DNA of 29,200 nucleotides from a virus, in the IMG/VR virus record IMGVR_UViG_3300032093_000621, positions 1 through 29,200 of that record. One strand, written 5' to 3'. How positions within the stretch are numbered: the first letter of the stretch is position 1; each line of letters starts with the position of its first letter. Of the stretch, positions 12,346-20,234 are shown piece by piece. The notes beneath the pieces are model-generated. The model was not told the origin of the DNA. It searched no databases and saw only the letters and a list, made by a program, of their open reading frames with translations. The position numbers and the translations under genes are program-made.

Positions 12346-13374
12346 TTACTTAACCTTTTGGCGTAGATAGGTCAGGTAATCCGCGCCTTCCTCCGGTTCC
12401 CAAAACACCTTCACCATGTCCGGATGCGTGGCCGGTAGGCGGGGATTGATGACCGTTACCGCACAAGGCGAAAGGGCATTGTCGCGGAACCCCTTATCAC
12501 GCGCATAACGGTCGTAGACCTTGTATGAGGCGACTTTGATCGTGTGCATGGTGATACCCTGCACCGGGTCTTTCAGGACGCTGTAGGCGCTCTCATGCTT
12601 GTGTCCGGCGACGTAGATATGGTCACGGGTGCCAAGCATGGCCGCTTTCATCGGCCCGTGCGCGGGGTTCCAGATGCTCGACCCGGCGAAGTCGTGGCGA
12701 GCGTTTACCCGCACCTCTGCGCCGTTGCTGAATTGCAACGCGATACGCGCCTCGGATGCCCGGTACATCGCGCCCTGCTGTTTGGCAATCCACCGGAGCG
12801 GGTCGCCTGCACCTGACCACAAATCGTGGTTGCCGCCGATCATGTAAAGCCACTTGCAGCGCCCGATAAACCACTCCGCGAGTTTCCACGCCTGCGCCGC
12901 GCTCGTTGTCTGGTCGGCGTATAACCGCGCCAGACGCCCGCACCAGTTGTTGGTAGTGTCGCCTACGTTGCAGGCGAAAAGCCCCGGTGTAGCGTTTACG
13001 AGCGCCGTATGACGCTCTAGCGCCTCAATGTCCGTGCCGTCATCGTCCACATGGGGGTCGCCAAAGTGAAGGAGGCCGACCGGCAGCGAACCCTTTACCT
13101 TTACGGGTATCAGTTTCGATGCTTCTTCGTGGTCGCGCTTGTGGGCAAACTTGCGCTTGCGCTGCTCGACAAGTTCCTCTATCGACACGTCATCGTCGGG
13201 AATGGGCGTAAAGACAAGGTTTTCCTCGGTCGCCTTGTTTTCGTTACGCAGCCGAGCAAGATGCCCCTGCAGGTTCCGCAGGCTCAACCCGATCTCTTGC
13301 GCCGCCGCTGTCCGGTTCCCACCGTGCCGCGCCACCGCCGCAAGCATCGCCTCGTCCGACGCCTTACGCCTCAC
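12346..13374 (-). CDS. Metallophosphoesterase with N-terminal helix-turn-helix
   Basis: A 342-residue protein from GTG 13374 (AAGGTG upstream; 11-base overlap with the previous gene). Residues about 5-42 form a Fis-type helix-turn-helix (AMLAAVARHGGNRTAAAQEI, GLSLRNLQGHLARLR). From about 95 on comes a calcineurin-like metallophosphoesterase with all metal motifs: GDPHVD (105-110), GDTTNN (138-143), GGNHD (180-184), GHKH (257-260). Such enzymes cleave phosphodiesters in DNA, RNA or nucleotides. The DNA-binding module suggests a nucleic acid substrate. It is the last gene of the late leftward operon, an odd place for DNA metabolism. Substrate unknown. Confidence 0.85.
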   Translation of the reverse strand: MRRKASDEAMLAAVARHGGNRTAAAQEIGLSLRNLQGHLARLRNENKATEENLVFTPIPDDDVSIEELVEQRKRKFAHKRDHEEASKLIPVKVKGSLPVGLLHFGDPHVDDDGTDIEALERHTALVNATPGLFACNVGDTTNNWCGRLARLYADQTTSAAQAWKLAEWFIGRCKWLYMIGGNHDLWSGAGDPLRWIAKQQGAMYRASEARIALQFSNGAEVRVNARHDFAGSSIWNPAHGPMKAAMLGTRDHIYVAGHKHESAYSVLKDPVQGITMHTIKVASYKVYDRYARDKGFRDNALSPCAVTVINPRLPATHPDMVKVFWEPEEGADYLTYLRQKVK

Positions 13375-13582
13375 GGGACACCTTGATGCCGAGTTCCTTG
13401 CGCCGCTTGGCGGTTTTCTTCTCGTCCCGCGAAGTGCGCCATTCGATGTGACCGTCATTCATCCGATACTCCTCCTTATGAACCAAAGCACAATCGCAAC
13501 ACTCATGGTGCGTATACCCACGGATGCGATACCACGCGCCGTCCGATATCTGAACCGGCGTGTACTTTACTTTGCGCGGCAT
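13364..13582 (-). CDS. Conserved small phage protein with CC-C motif
   Basis: A 72-residue basic protein (MPRKVKYTPVQISDG at the start) with HHECCDCALVHKEEYRM near 25-41, then IEWRTSRDEKKTAKRRKELG. The three cysteines and histidines look like half a metal site. The pattern occurs in small phage proteins near lysis or early genes (recall). It overlaps the outer-spanin gene by 16 bases and the phosphoesterase gene by 11. Function unknown. Confidence 0.6.
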   Translation of the reverse strand: MPRKVKYTPVQISDGAWYRIRGYTHHECCDCALVHKEEYRMNDGHIEWRTSRDEKKTAKRRKELGIKVSREA

Positions 13583-13821
13583 GACGCAATATCCCGAATG
13601 GCGCGGAGTTTGTCATGCGTGGCGCTGATGCATTGCAGCGCGTCAAGGTAAGCCAACGCGAGGTCGGCGTTAGTCTCTAAGGTCGGTTCCTGCAGGTCGC
13701 ACGGCTCCGTCAGCACCACCGGGATCGGCGGGCATTGCTGCACCACCGAGGGAGTCGCGCACCCGGTCAGGAATACGCACAGCACCCCACTCAACACTAG
13801 GCGGGTCGGTCGATATGACAC
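13567..13821 (-). CDS. Outer-membrane spanin (Rz1-like lipoprotein)
   Basis: An 84-residue lipoprotein: signal peptide 1-20 with lipobox LTGC (18-21), then a Pro/Cys-containing linker (PSVVQQCPPIPVVLTEPC) and a helical C-terminus. It starts inside the inner-spanin gene in another frame (152-base overlap), the classic Rz/Rz1 layout. It is expected to sit in the outer membrane and join the inner spanin to disrupt the outer membrane at lysis. It is longer than lambda Rz1 but within the range seen. Confidence 0.8.
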   Translation of the reverse strand: MSYRPTRLVLSGVLCVFLTGCATPSVVQQCPPIPVVLTEPCDLQEPTLETNADLALAYLDALQCISATHDKLRAIRDIASCRAK

Positions 13822-14059
13822 GGATAACTTCCTCTCGTTTTACCTTGAACCGCTTTCGTTCTGCGGCAAGGTCAGCCTCTAAGGTAACGATTCGCGCCTG
13901 TTGCTGTTCAACGGCACGGGCGTAATCCTTCCCGGCCTCTACACTAATACGCAACCAGCGTGCCTTTTCGGACATTACGCCATAGTTATATGACGCATAC
14001 GCCCCTGCGAGGGCGCACCCCGCCACCACAAGCGTGATGGCGAGGCGTACCCAAATCAC
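13670..14059 (-). CDS. Inner-membrane spanin (Rz-like)
   Basis: A 129-residue protein from GTG 14059, whose start overlaps the stop of the holin-like gene. It has an N-terminal membrane anchor (IWVRLAITLVVAGCALAGAY, about 2-21), then a periplasmic coiled coil (about 35-80: ARAVEQQQARIVTLEADLAA), and a Pro/Gly-rich tail. Size, topology and the nested lipoprotein gene identify it as the partner of the outer spanin. Upstream in-frame starts would lie inside the holin-like gene. Confidence 0.75.
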   Translation of the reverse strand: MIWVRLAITLVVAGCALAGAYASYNYGVMSEKARWLRISVEAGKDYARAVEQQQARIVTLEADLAAERKRFKVKREEVIRVISTDPPSVEWGAVRIPDRVRDSLGGAAMPADPGGADGAVRPAGTDLRD

Positions 14060-14280
14060 TTGTGAGCGACGGGCGTCGAGGTCACAAGGCGCAGCGCAGC
14101 CACGGCGACGGCAATCGCTTGACCAAGCAGCGGCCCCCACGCGCCAAGCAGCGGTTCCCAAGCCGCCTGATACTGCGCCACGGTGGACAGCACAAGCAGG
14201 ACAGCAGAGAACCACATGGTCTTGGACTTGAGCGAACCGACCACCCAATCCTTCTTCGTCACTTCGGTTTCAACGGTCAT
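14056..14280 (-). CDS. Putative holin
   Basis: A 74-residue membrane protein beginning with a charged cytoplasmic stretch, then LKSKTMWFSAVLLVLSTVAQ (17-36), a short turn (AAWEPLLGAWGPLLG) and a second hydrophobic stretch (QAIAVAVAALRLVTS). The SKTMWF start of the first span is common in phage holins and related membrane proteins of lysis cassettes. It lies directly after the endolysin gene (ATGA overlap) and before the spanins. It would make the inner-membrane hole for the signal-less amidase. Confidence 0.65.
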   Translation of the reverse strand: MTVETEVTKKDWVVGSLKSKTMWFSAVLLVLSTVAQYQAAWEPLLGAWGPLLGQAIAVAVAALRLVTSTPVAHK

Positions 14281-14783
14281 AAATACCTCTTTAGGACTTT
14301 TGCAATGTCAGCACAGCAATTTCTGCGGTGCCGCCTGATGCGCTCGGCGTGGTAAACAAACTCTGGCTCAATGATAACCGCAGCGCATCGGGTTTTGGCA
14401 AGCAACGCTAGCGGGCCTTTCTTGGGGTCTTGCTGAAACCACCCCGGCTTGACCCCGCGTGACTTGAAATAGGGTTCCATCGCGGCCTGTAGATCGTGCG
14501 CGACCTTGTGGCTACGCGGCGAACCGGGGGCATACAGCGATTCGCAGCCCTCGGCGGTGGGAACAGCGGCGTTGAAGTGGACTTCCACAAGCACGTCATC
14601 CCGCGCCACCCGCTCGTTTATCCACCGGATTTTGCGCGATAACTCGTCAGGCGGGACAAACACCCCGCCGCCGATGCTGATAAGGATATCCAACGCCCAT
14701 TGCCGCGCCTCGGGGTGTTCGACAAAGCCTTTCCACGCCGCACCCGGCGCACGGGGATGGTGGCCTGCGGAAAGGTAAATCAT
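14277..14783 (-). CDS. Endolysin, N-acetylmuramoyl-L-alanine amidase (Amidase_3)
   Basis: A 168-residue cell-wall amidase with the zinc site of the Amidase_3 fold: SAGHH (5-9, first His), Glu 22 in VEHPEA, HFNA (His 69) and the catalytic Glu near 139-141 in IIEPEF. It cuts the bond between muramic acid and the stem peptide. No signal peptide is present, so it needs a holin. ATG 14783 overlaps the previous stop as ATGA; a longer frame reaching 14948 lies in the preceding gene and reads as nonsense. Confidence 0.85.
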   Translation of the reverse strand: MIYLSAGHHPRAPGAAWKGFVEHPEARQWALDILISIGGGVFVPPDELSRKIRWINERVARDDVLVEVHFNAAVPTAEGCESLYAPGSPRSHKVAHDLQAAMEPYFKSRGVKPGWFQQDPKKGPLALLAKTRCAAVIIEPEFVYHAERIRRHRRNCCADIAKVLKRYL

Positions 14784-15028
14784 TTGAAGAATACGATTGT
14801 GGCAAGAATGGTCGCCATGCCGCCGAGCAGCCCAACCCCGAGTTTTACCAACAGGTGATTGGTGTTGCTGATTTCCTTTTTCGCATCGGCAAGCGATGAA
14901 CGAAAGTCGCTGAAATCGTCGCGGATGCGCTGATAACGCTCCGTGCAAACATCCTCATGCGATCCCAAGCGCGTCTCAACCTCGCGCAGTCGCCGCTCCT
15001 TCGTGTCGTTCCAATCAGGCGGCTGCAT
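14780..15028 (-). CDS. XhlA-like coiled-coil membrane protein, possible holin accessory
   Basis: An 82-residue protein with a charged coiled coil (about 8-55) and one C-terminal membrane span (KLGVGLLGGMATILATIVFF, about 62-81). This is the layout of XhlA/hemolysin-type proteins placed beside endolysins. It may act as holin, antiholin or membrane anchor. It overlaps the endolysin gene by 4 bases and the upstream small gene by 14. Confidence 0.65.
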   Translation of the reverse strand: MQPPDWNDTKERRLREVETRLGSHEDVCTERYQRIRDDFSDFRSSLADAKKEISNTNHLLVKLGVGLLGGMATILATIVFFK

Positions 15029-15161
15029 CTTCCACCTGTGGCTGAACCTGCGCCTGAATCTTGACCACCAGAGGCCACGCGCCGCTGCTCGTCGGCAACT
15101 GTCCGAGGACTTGCAGGATAGCCTGCACTTCGTCGCGGGTCAGTTTGAGGGTGATTTCCAT
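15015..15161 (-). CDS. Small conserved phage protein (48 aa)
   Basis: A 48-residue frame from ATG 15161 with AGGAG 6 bases upstream. It begins EITLKLTRDEVQAILQVLGQ, then LPTSSGAWPLV. Short proteins of the pattern LT-DE---I---LGQLPT are frequent in phage genomes between tail and lysis genes (recall). It fills the gap between the tail fibre and the XhlA-like gene. Function unknown. Confidence 0.6.
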   Translation of the reverse strand: MEITLKLTRDEVQAILQVLGQLPTSSGAWPLVVKIQAQVQPQVEDAAA

Positions 15162-15176
15162 GTGCGCTCCTGTGTG

Positions 15177-16763
15177 TTACGGGCCAGCGTTGCGCCAAGC
15201 GCCGCCGGAGTAGAAGTACCAACGGTTGTTGGTGGTATCAACGACGATGGGTGCCATGCCGCTGACGGCCGTCGGCACTCCGGTCGGCACACCCGCGCAG
15301 GTCGGAACATACAGGAAGCCGTTGGTCGCGGTCGTGGCGAGGGCGACGGAGCCGCCTGCCACCACATTGCCAACAGCGGTGATGCGGAACCGCTCCGTAC
15401 CGGTGCTGAAACTGTTTGCACCGCTGCGGTACACCAACGAATCGTCACCCGCAGGAAAGCCCAAGATGCCCGAGTCGCGGATGCCGGAAACGCCCCAACG
15501 AATGAACGGAGAGAAGGAATCAGTCGGCGCGGTCGCAATGACTTGCGAATCTGCGCCAGAGTTGAGGGCGCGGATGTTGCCAGTAACATCCAACTTCGCC
15601 CCCGGCGAACTCGTCCCGATGCCGACATTGCCGCCGTTCGGCTGCAAAGCGAAGTCGTAGTAGGTCTGGCTTGCAGAGTTACGAACCTGCAAGTAGCCAA
15701 GCACGGAACTACCAGAGCCAATTTCAACGCAGCCTGCGCCCGCAGTAGTGTTTGTGATAAGAAACGCGCCGCTAGGCGTTGTATCGCCCGGAGTCTGCGA
15801 TGCCTTGTTGGTATGCAACCGCGTTCCCGGCGATGCCGTCCCGATGCCGAGGTTGCCGGAGGAGTCGAGGCGCATCAGTTCGCTCGGCCCGTTGCCCCAT
15901 GCGTGAAGGCCGGAAAGACTACCGGACGAGTCGTAGCGCACCACGCGGGTCGATTCGTTCGTGCTGATGAACAGACCTTGCACACCCGTGCCGGTGTAAA
16001 CGGAGGTCGCGCCGCTTGCGGCGACAGATGCAAACTTGCCGAATGTTCCGGGGTTGGCAGTCCCGACGCCGAGGTTGCCGGAGGAGTCCACGCGCCACCG
16101 CTCCGCGCCGCCCGTTGAGAGCGCGACCGTATCCGCAGCAGGGAACCAGAGGCCGGTATTAGGGTCGCCAGAGGCGGCAAGCGACGGAGTGCCAACCGCA
16201 CCCGCAGCAAGCGACAACACGCCCGACACGTTGAGATTGGTATACGAGGCGGGGTTGAGCAACTGAAAGCGCGTACCATCGTACACCACAAGGCACACCT
16301 CGCCCGCGAGGATATCGCCCGCGACAAGTGCCGTGGAGCCGTGGCGCGTCACAGCCTTTGCGCCGAGGCCGTCCACGTTCAGCGTGACCGAAGTGGTGTT
16401 CGTAGCCGCAGCGACGAAATAAAACGTGTTGCCCGTGGCATACGCCGTCAGGGTAGGCGTACCCAAAGCCGTCAGCGTGTCCGTGCCGCTCACCGCCAAC
16501 AACTGCGCCGTACCCGCCTGCAACTGCGACAGACGGACAGCATCGGTGCCGACCGTACCCGCGCCGAGGCCGGTGATCTTAAACCCGCCCATCGGGATGT
16601 TGTTCGTGGGCGTGGTCTGACCGTCCTTCGTGATACAGGTCGAAAGGCCGGTGGCAAGGTCGGCAGTCAGGGCGTTGAAGACGGTCGCAGAAATGACCGT
16701 GCTGCTAACAACCGGCTGACCGGAGGAGTTGATGACAAAGGTGCCGGTACCGTTAAAAGACAT
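15177..16763 (-). CDS. Tail fibre protein
   Basis: A 528-residue fibre-type protein. The N-terminal part has the tail-fibre segment NNIPMGGFKITGLGAGT (54-70) followed by TDAVRLSQLQAG. The shaft contains three spaced copies of a GN(L/V)G(V/I)GT--PG repeat near 229-239, 303-313 and 379-388, typical of trimeric beta-helical fibres. The C-terminus (YVPTCAGVPTGVP, then NNRWYFYSGGAWRNAGP) looks like a short tip; no autoprotease or enzymatic domain is seen. It probably recognises the host surface. It lies 3 bases after the last ejection-type gene. Confidence 0.8.
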   Translation of the reverse strand: MSFNGTGTFVINSSGQPVVSSTVISATVFNALTADLATGLSTCITKDGQTTPTNNIPMGGFKITGLGAGTVGTDAVRLSQLQAGTAQLLAVSGTDTLTALGTPTLTAYATGNTFYFVAAATNTTSVTLNVDGLGAKAVTRHGSTALVAGDILAGEVCLVVYDGTRFQLLNPASYTNLNVSGVLSLAAGAVGTPSLAASGDPNTGLWFPAADTVALSTGGAERWRVDSSGNLGVGTANPGTFGKFASVAASGATSVYTGTGVQGLFISTNESTRVVRYDSSGSLSGLHAWGNGPSELMRLDSSGNLGIGTASPGTRLHTNKASQTPGDTTPSGAFLITNTTAGAGCVEIGSGSSVLGYLQVRNSASQTYYDFALQPNGGNVGIGTSSPGAKLDVTGNIRALNSGADSQVIATAPTDSFSPFIRWGVSGIRDSGILGFPAGDDSLVYRSGANSFSTGTERFRITAVGNVVAGGSVALATTATNGFLYVPTCAGVPTGVPTAVSGMAPIVVDTTNNRWYFYSGGAWRNAGP

Positions 16764-16766
16764 GGG

Positions 16767-18731
16767 TTACTCCTGATTGATCGTGGCAGCGCCCGCAGCG
16801 CCACCCGTAGTGCCTGCCGCACGCGCACGGCGACGAGCCAGCGCATCGCGGTAAGCCTGCGCGTTAGCAATCTCCTGTTGCGCCGCAGACCCGCGAAGCA
16901 ACAGCATCCGCGCAAGGGCGTTGCGCGAGGCTTCCGGCATCTGCAACCGACGCGCCCCCGCACGGATGCCGCCAAGCACATTACCCGTCTGCACATTTTG
17001 CGCCACATCGACGGTTTCCATAAAGTCGTTCATATCGCGCTGCGCTTCTTGACGCGCAAAGGTCTGCGACCCCTGCCCCGCACGCTCAACCGACTTGACC
17101 CGTTCCTGCCCAAGCAGCACGCGCCGAAAATCGTTGAAGTTGTTGCCGAAGATAAGCCGCAGGCGACCCTGCAAGGCAGGCTCCTTCCATGCGTTAAGCA
17201 ACTGCGTCTGACCCGACTGCGTACCAATCTTGTCACGCAACGCCTGTGCCGCGCCAAGCCGGAAGGCGTCCAACTCGCCACGGCTCATGCCGTTGACAAG
17301 TTCGCCCAAGTCCTCAACGCCAAGCCGCAGGGATTCAGACCCGCGCCGCATGGCGGTTTCGATTTCAGCGCCGCCCGCGAAAGTGTCACGCGCCGTCTTG
17401 TAAATGGAATTGCCCGCACGGTCTTTAGGCGATAACTCGTCAAGTTTTTCAATCAGTTCGTTACGCAGTTTGCCGTATTCTCTAGAGCGTTCCGTGGCTT
17501 TGTTAAACTCGCCCCGCGCCCCTTCCTCAATGTCAAAGAGCGCACGCTTAATCCGATCAAGCGCCTCAAACGGCACGGGCATTCCCGGCTTGACCTGCGA
17601 CAAGTCGGGCAACGACTCGCCGGACACTTCTGCCAATTCCCGCGCTGGCCCCTGCGCTCGCGTGGCGCGATTGAGCAGCGACACAAGCCCATCGTCAGCG
17701 ACAAACGAGGTGCCGCGCAACTGGTCGTAAAACGGCTGTGCGGCGTCCTGCTTGGCCTGTGCAAACCCCGACAGCGTGGCGCGGAACGGCATACCCTGCG
17801 CCCCGAGCAGCCTTTCGGCGGCAGACTCAATGACCGGCCCGCGCTCCGAGGCGATGCGCCGCCGCGTCACATCCAACTGCTTTGCGGCAGTACCCGGCAT
17901 GGAGGCAAGCAGGTCAATCTGCCCGACCGTTTGCGGGCCGACAGCAGCAAGCGGCGCACCCTCGCCAAGCCGCCCAAGTTTTCGTTGCGCGAACGCTTGA
18001 AACGGGTCGTTCTGCATCTGCATCTTGTCGGGCATTTCACGCGCCAACACTTGCGCCAACCGTTCCCGCGCCAAGTCCTCTGCCGACCGCTCCCGCACCG
18101 CCGCAGCGCCACGGCGACCGACCGCAGACATAGCCATGCCCGCACCTTGCGCCCCGGTGCCGAGAACGGCAGAGGTTCCCGCGCCGGTCAGCGCATCAAG
18201 CCCGATGCCGCCGAGCGTTTCCGCTTCGCTCTCACCCGCGCCAGTCGCGCCGCCTGTAACAGCGCCAGTCTTTAGCGCCTGCCCAAGTCGCTGCGGAACG
18301 GTCAGCGCCGCCGATCTAGCAGCGCCAACACCGCCAAGCGCAGCGCCGCCAAGCATCTGCAGCGCGGTTGACCCAATCGGGTATTGTTCTGCAAAACTGC
18401 GCGTGGCACCGCGCACCACATCACGCGGGCCGGTGTAATCCGCACGGCTTGGGGGCGTGTCGGTGCCGCCCATCGCATACGACTGACCAAGCATCCCAAG
18501 CGCCGATGCACCCGCCAACTCGTCGGCAAAGCCAAGCGTCGGGCCTTGCGCGAAAGTCAGCGCACCCCGAGCAGCCGTGGGCATCGCCGCGCCACGGGTT
18601 AAAGCGGGATTTTCGGCAAGGTGCGGATTTTGCCGAATTACCTCGGCACGAACCTGTTCGTCCGTTGCGCCCGGAGGCCCCTCGATTTCGTATGTTTTTC
18701 CGTCAGGAGCGGGAATTCTATAAATTGGCAT
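16767..18731 (-). CDS. Ejection / internal virion protein
   Basis: A 654-residue protein from ATG 18731, which overlaps the previous stop by 1 base. It opens with IYRIPAPDGKTYEIEGPPGA (3-22) and TDEQVRAEVIRQNP, a small domain found at the N-terminus of large podovirus internal virion and DNA-transfer proteins. Gly/Ala-rich helical segments (about 45-180) may be membrane-active, and the rest is long Arg-rich helices. Such proteins leave the capsid first and form a channel across the cell envelope. No lytic transglycosylase motif is visible. Confidence 0.65.
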   Translation of the reverse strand: MPIYRIPAPDGKTYEIEGPPGATDEQVRAEVIRQNPHLAENPALTRGAAMPTAARGALTFAQGPTLGFADELAGASALGMLGQSYAMGGTDTPPSRADYTGPRDVVRGATRSFAEQYPIGSTALQMLGGAALGGVGAARSAALTVPQRLGQALKTGAVTGGATGAGESEAETLGGIGLDALTGAGTSAVLGTGAQGAGMAMSAVGRRGAAAVRERSAEDLARERLAQVLAREMPDKMQMQNDPFQAFAQRKLGRLGEGAPLAAVGPQTVGQIDLLASMPGTAAKQLDVTRRRIASERGPVIESAAERLLGAQGMPFRATLSGFAQAKQDAAQPFYDQLRGTSFVADDGLVSLLNRATRAQGPARELAEVSGESLPDLSQVKPGMPVPFEALDRIKRALFDIEEGARGEFNKATERSREYGKLRNELIEKLDELSPKDRAGNSIYKTARDTFAGGAEIETAMRRGSESLRLGVEDLGELVNGMSRGELDAFRLGAAQALRDKIGTQSGQTQLLNAWKEPALQGRLRLIFGNNFNDFRRVLLGQERVKSVERAGQGSQTFARQEAQRDMNDFMETVDVAQNVQTGNVLGGIRAGARRLQMPEASRNALARMLLLRGSAAQQEIANAQAYRDALARRRARAAGTTGGAAGAATINQE

Positions 18732-20065
18732 TATCGCACCTGCTGCGCCTTGCCCCAACCGCCAGAAGGAACCAACATTCCGGGGGAAGCGGGCGGTTTC
18801 AACGAATTGGTAAGGGTTTCAGCCGCCTTATCAAGTTCTGGCGTCCACGCAGCACCGGCCCTTGCCTTTGCAGCAGGGATAAGGCCAATCAATTTTTGCG
18901 TTTTCCTTTGAATTGCTTCTGGGCTATCTGTAAGTGTCGGAAGATACCCGCGACGGGCAGCAATTAATTGCTCTTGCGTGTATGCAGCGCCAGTTGCAAG
19001 CGTAATCAACGCATCAACCATATCTGCCTGCTCGCCAACGACGATTTGCCGCTGCGGGCTTCTCACGGCGTTTGCCGCTTCGTCACCAAATGCGCCTGCC
19101 GCAAACTCTCTTGCTCCGGGCTTAATAGCGTTAGGGTCTTTTCCGATAGCGCCTTGAATAGCATTAGCCGCGTTTACAATGCGGGTAATGTTCCATCCGG
19201 TTTGCGCTTCTTCCACTCGCGGCGCAACATCCTTGCTGGGCGGTCTAACGCCCTGCACAACAGACGGTGGCCCGCCCGTGGGCGACGATTGGAAAAACAC
19301 CGGGTTTCCAGAATCGTCAACGCCAACAATAGGCGAACTATATCGAATATTAACGCTTGGGCCTGAAGGCGGGCGAGTTTCCCGATCAATAGCCGCTCGC
19401 AAAACAGAACGGCGCGGGTCGCCTTCGGGAAGGTCGTTAAATTCTTTTAGTAGCCGCGAAATGTTAGACAATTGTTCCGGCTTTGCTTCCGGCGCACGAT
19501 ACTCAATATCTTCGGGGTTTCGACTACGAGCAAACCGCTTCGCGCTTTCCGGCGTAAGGTCGCCAAGATTGACCGCGCCGACTTCCATCTGCGAGGGCTT
19601 CTCCATCGTCCGCGCAAGCATCGCCGCCAACATCGGATTGCCCTTGACCGCAGCGGTTCCCGGCGAGGTCATGGCAACGCGCAGCGCGTCCTCGGGCGAC
19701 CGCTGATATTCGCTTGTAACGGCGACCTCTTGCAGCCCCGACGCATCCGCAGGGGCAAGACTGCGAACCGGAGCGCCACCCGCCAACCGACCGGCAATCT
19801 GCTCTCCCGTGCGCGTCACCTCTGCCGCCGCCTTCTCCTCGGCCTCGTCAGCCTTACGCGCTGCACGGGCAGACAGGAACGCCTGCAAGCCCTGCACAAG
19901 CGGGGCAGCGGCAGGGATAGGCGCGACCCCCACATCCTGCGGGGTGTACGCTTGATTGGCGAGGGCTTCAGCCATCCGGCGACGGCGACGAGCCTCGACC
20001 ATTTGCTGATCGTATGCGGTCGGCGCGTTGAACGCCTGAACCTGCTTGTAACGGTTATCTGCCAT
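18731..20065 (-). CDS. Putative internal virion protein
   Basis: A 444-residue helical protein. The N-terminal part (NAPTAYDQQMVEARRRRRMA, about 12-31) and the following Ala-rich segment resemble podovirus ejection proteins, and the C-terminal part has ITRIVNAANAIQGAIGKDPN followed by an Ala-rich region. It lies between the small Gln-rich protein and the larger ejection protein, a position typical for injected proteins. No enzyme motif seen. Family assignment is by context. Confidence 0.55.
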   Translation of the reverse strand: MADNRYKQVQAFNAPTAYDQQMVEARRRRRMAEALANQAYTPQDVGVAPIPAAAPLVQGLQAFLSARAARKADEAEEKAAAEVTRTGEQIAGRLAGGAPVRSLAPADASGLQEVAVTSEYQRSPEDALRVAMTSPGTAAVKGNPMLAAMLARTMEKPSQMEVGAVNLGDLTPESAKRFARSRNPEDIEYRAPEAKPEQLSNISRLLKEFNDLPEGDPRRSVLRAAIDRETRPPSGPSVNIRYSSPIVGVDDSGNPVFFQSSPTGGPPSVVQGVRPPSKDVAPRVEEAQTGWNITRIVNAANAIQGAIGKDPNAIKPGAREFAAGAFGDEAANAVRSPQRQIVVGEQADMVDALITLATGAAYTQEQLIAARRGYLPTLTDSPEAIQRKTQKLIGLIPAAKARAGAAWTPELDKAAETLTNSLKPPASPGMLVPSGGWGKAQQVR

Positions 20066-20231
20066 TCATGCCACCGTACGGGTTGGGCTGCGTGGTCGGC
20101 GCGAGGCTGAAAAACTGCTTCTTCTGCCCGTTCGCCTGCGGCACCGAAGTCTGGTTCTGAAGCAACTGCGCGAGTTTTTGCGGCTTGGTCGGGTCGGCCT
20201 GCCCCGCGTACATCGTGTTCATCGGATTCAT
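20055..20231 (-). CDS. Small Gln/Asn-rich virion-module protein (58 aa)
   Basis: A 58-residue frame from ATG 20231, lying 3 bases beyond the Gln-rich structural gene and overlapping the next gene by 11 bases. The composition (Gln, Asn, Pro, Lys, Thr; for example DPTKPQKLAQLLQNQ) matches its neighbours. It fills a gap otherwise empty in a fully packed late operon. There are three in-frame ATGs near the start (20231, 20222, 20213); the first is used. Function unknown, perhaps a small virion component. Confidence 0.5.
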   Translation of the reverse strand: MNPMNTMYAGQADPTKPQKLAQLLQNQTSVPQANGQKKQFFSLAPTTQPNPYGGMNGR

Positions 20232-20234
20232 GCC

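Noticed and set aside
14943-16118. Plus-strand open frame of 391 codons across the lysis and fibre genes
   Set aside because: Antisense to the fibre and XhlA-like genes; Arg/Ala-rich with no domain and no promoter or ribosome site.
15177-16763. Tailspike depolymerase or chaperone domain in the fibre protein
   Set aside because: No catalytic motif or conserved intramolecular chaperone cleavage segment is visible; only shaft repeats and a short tip.
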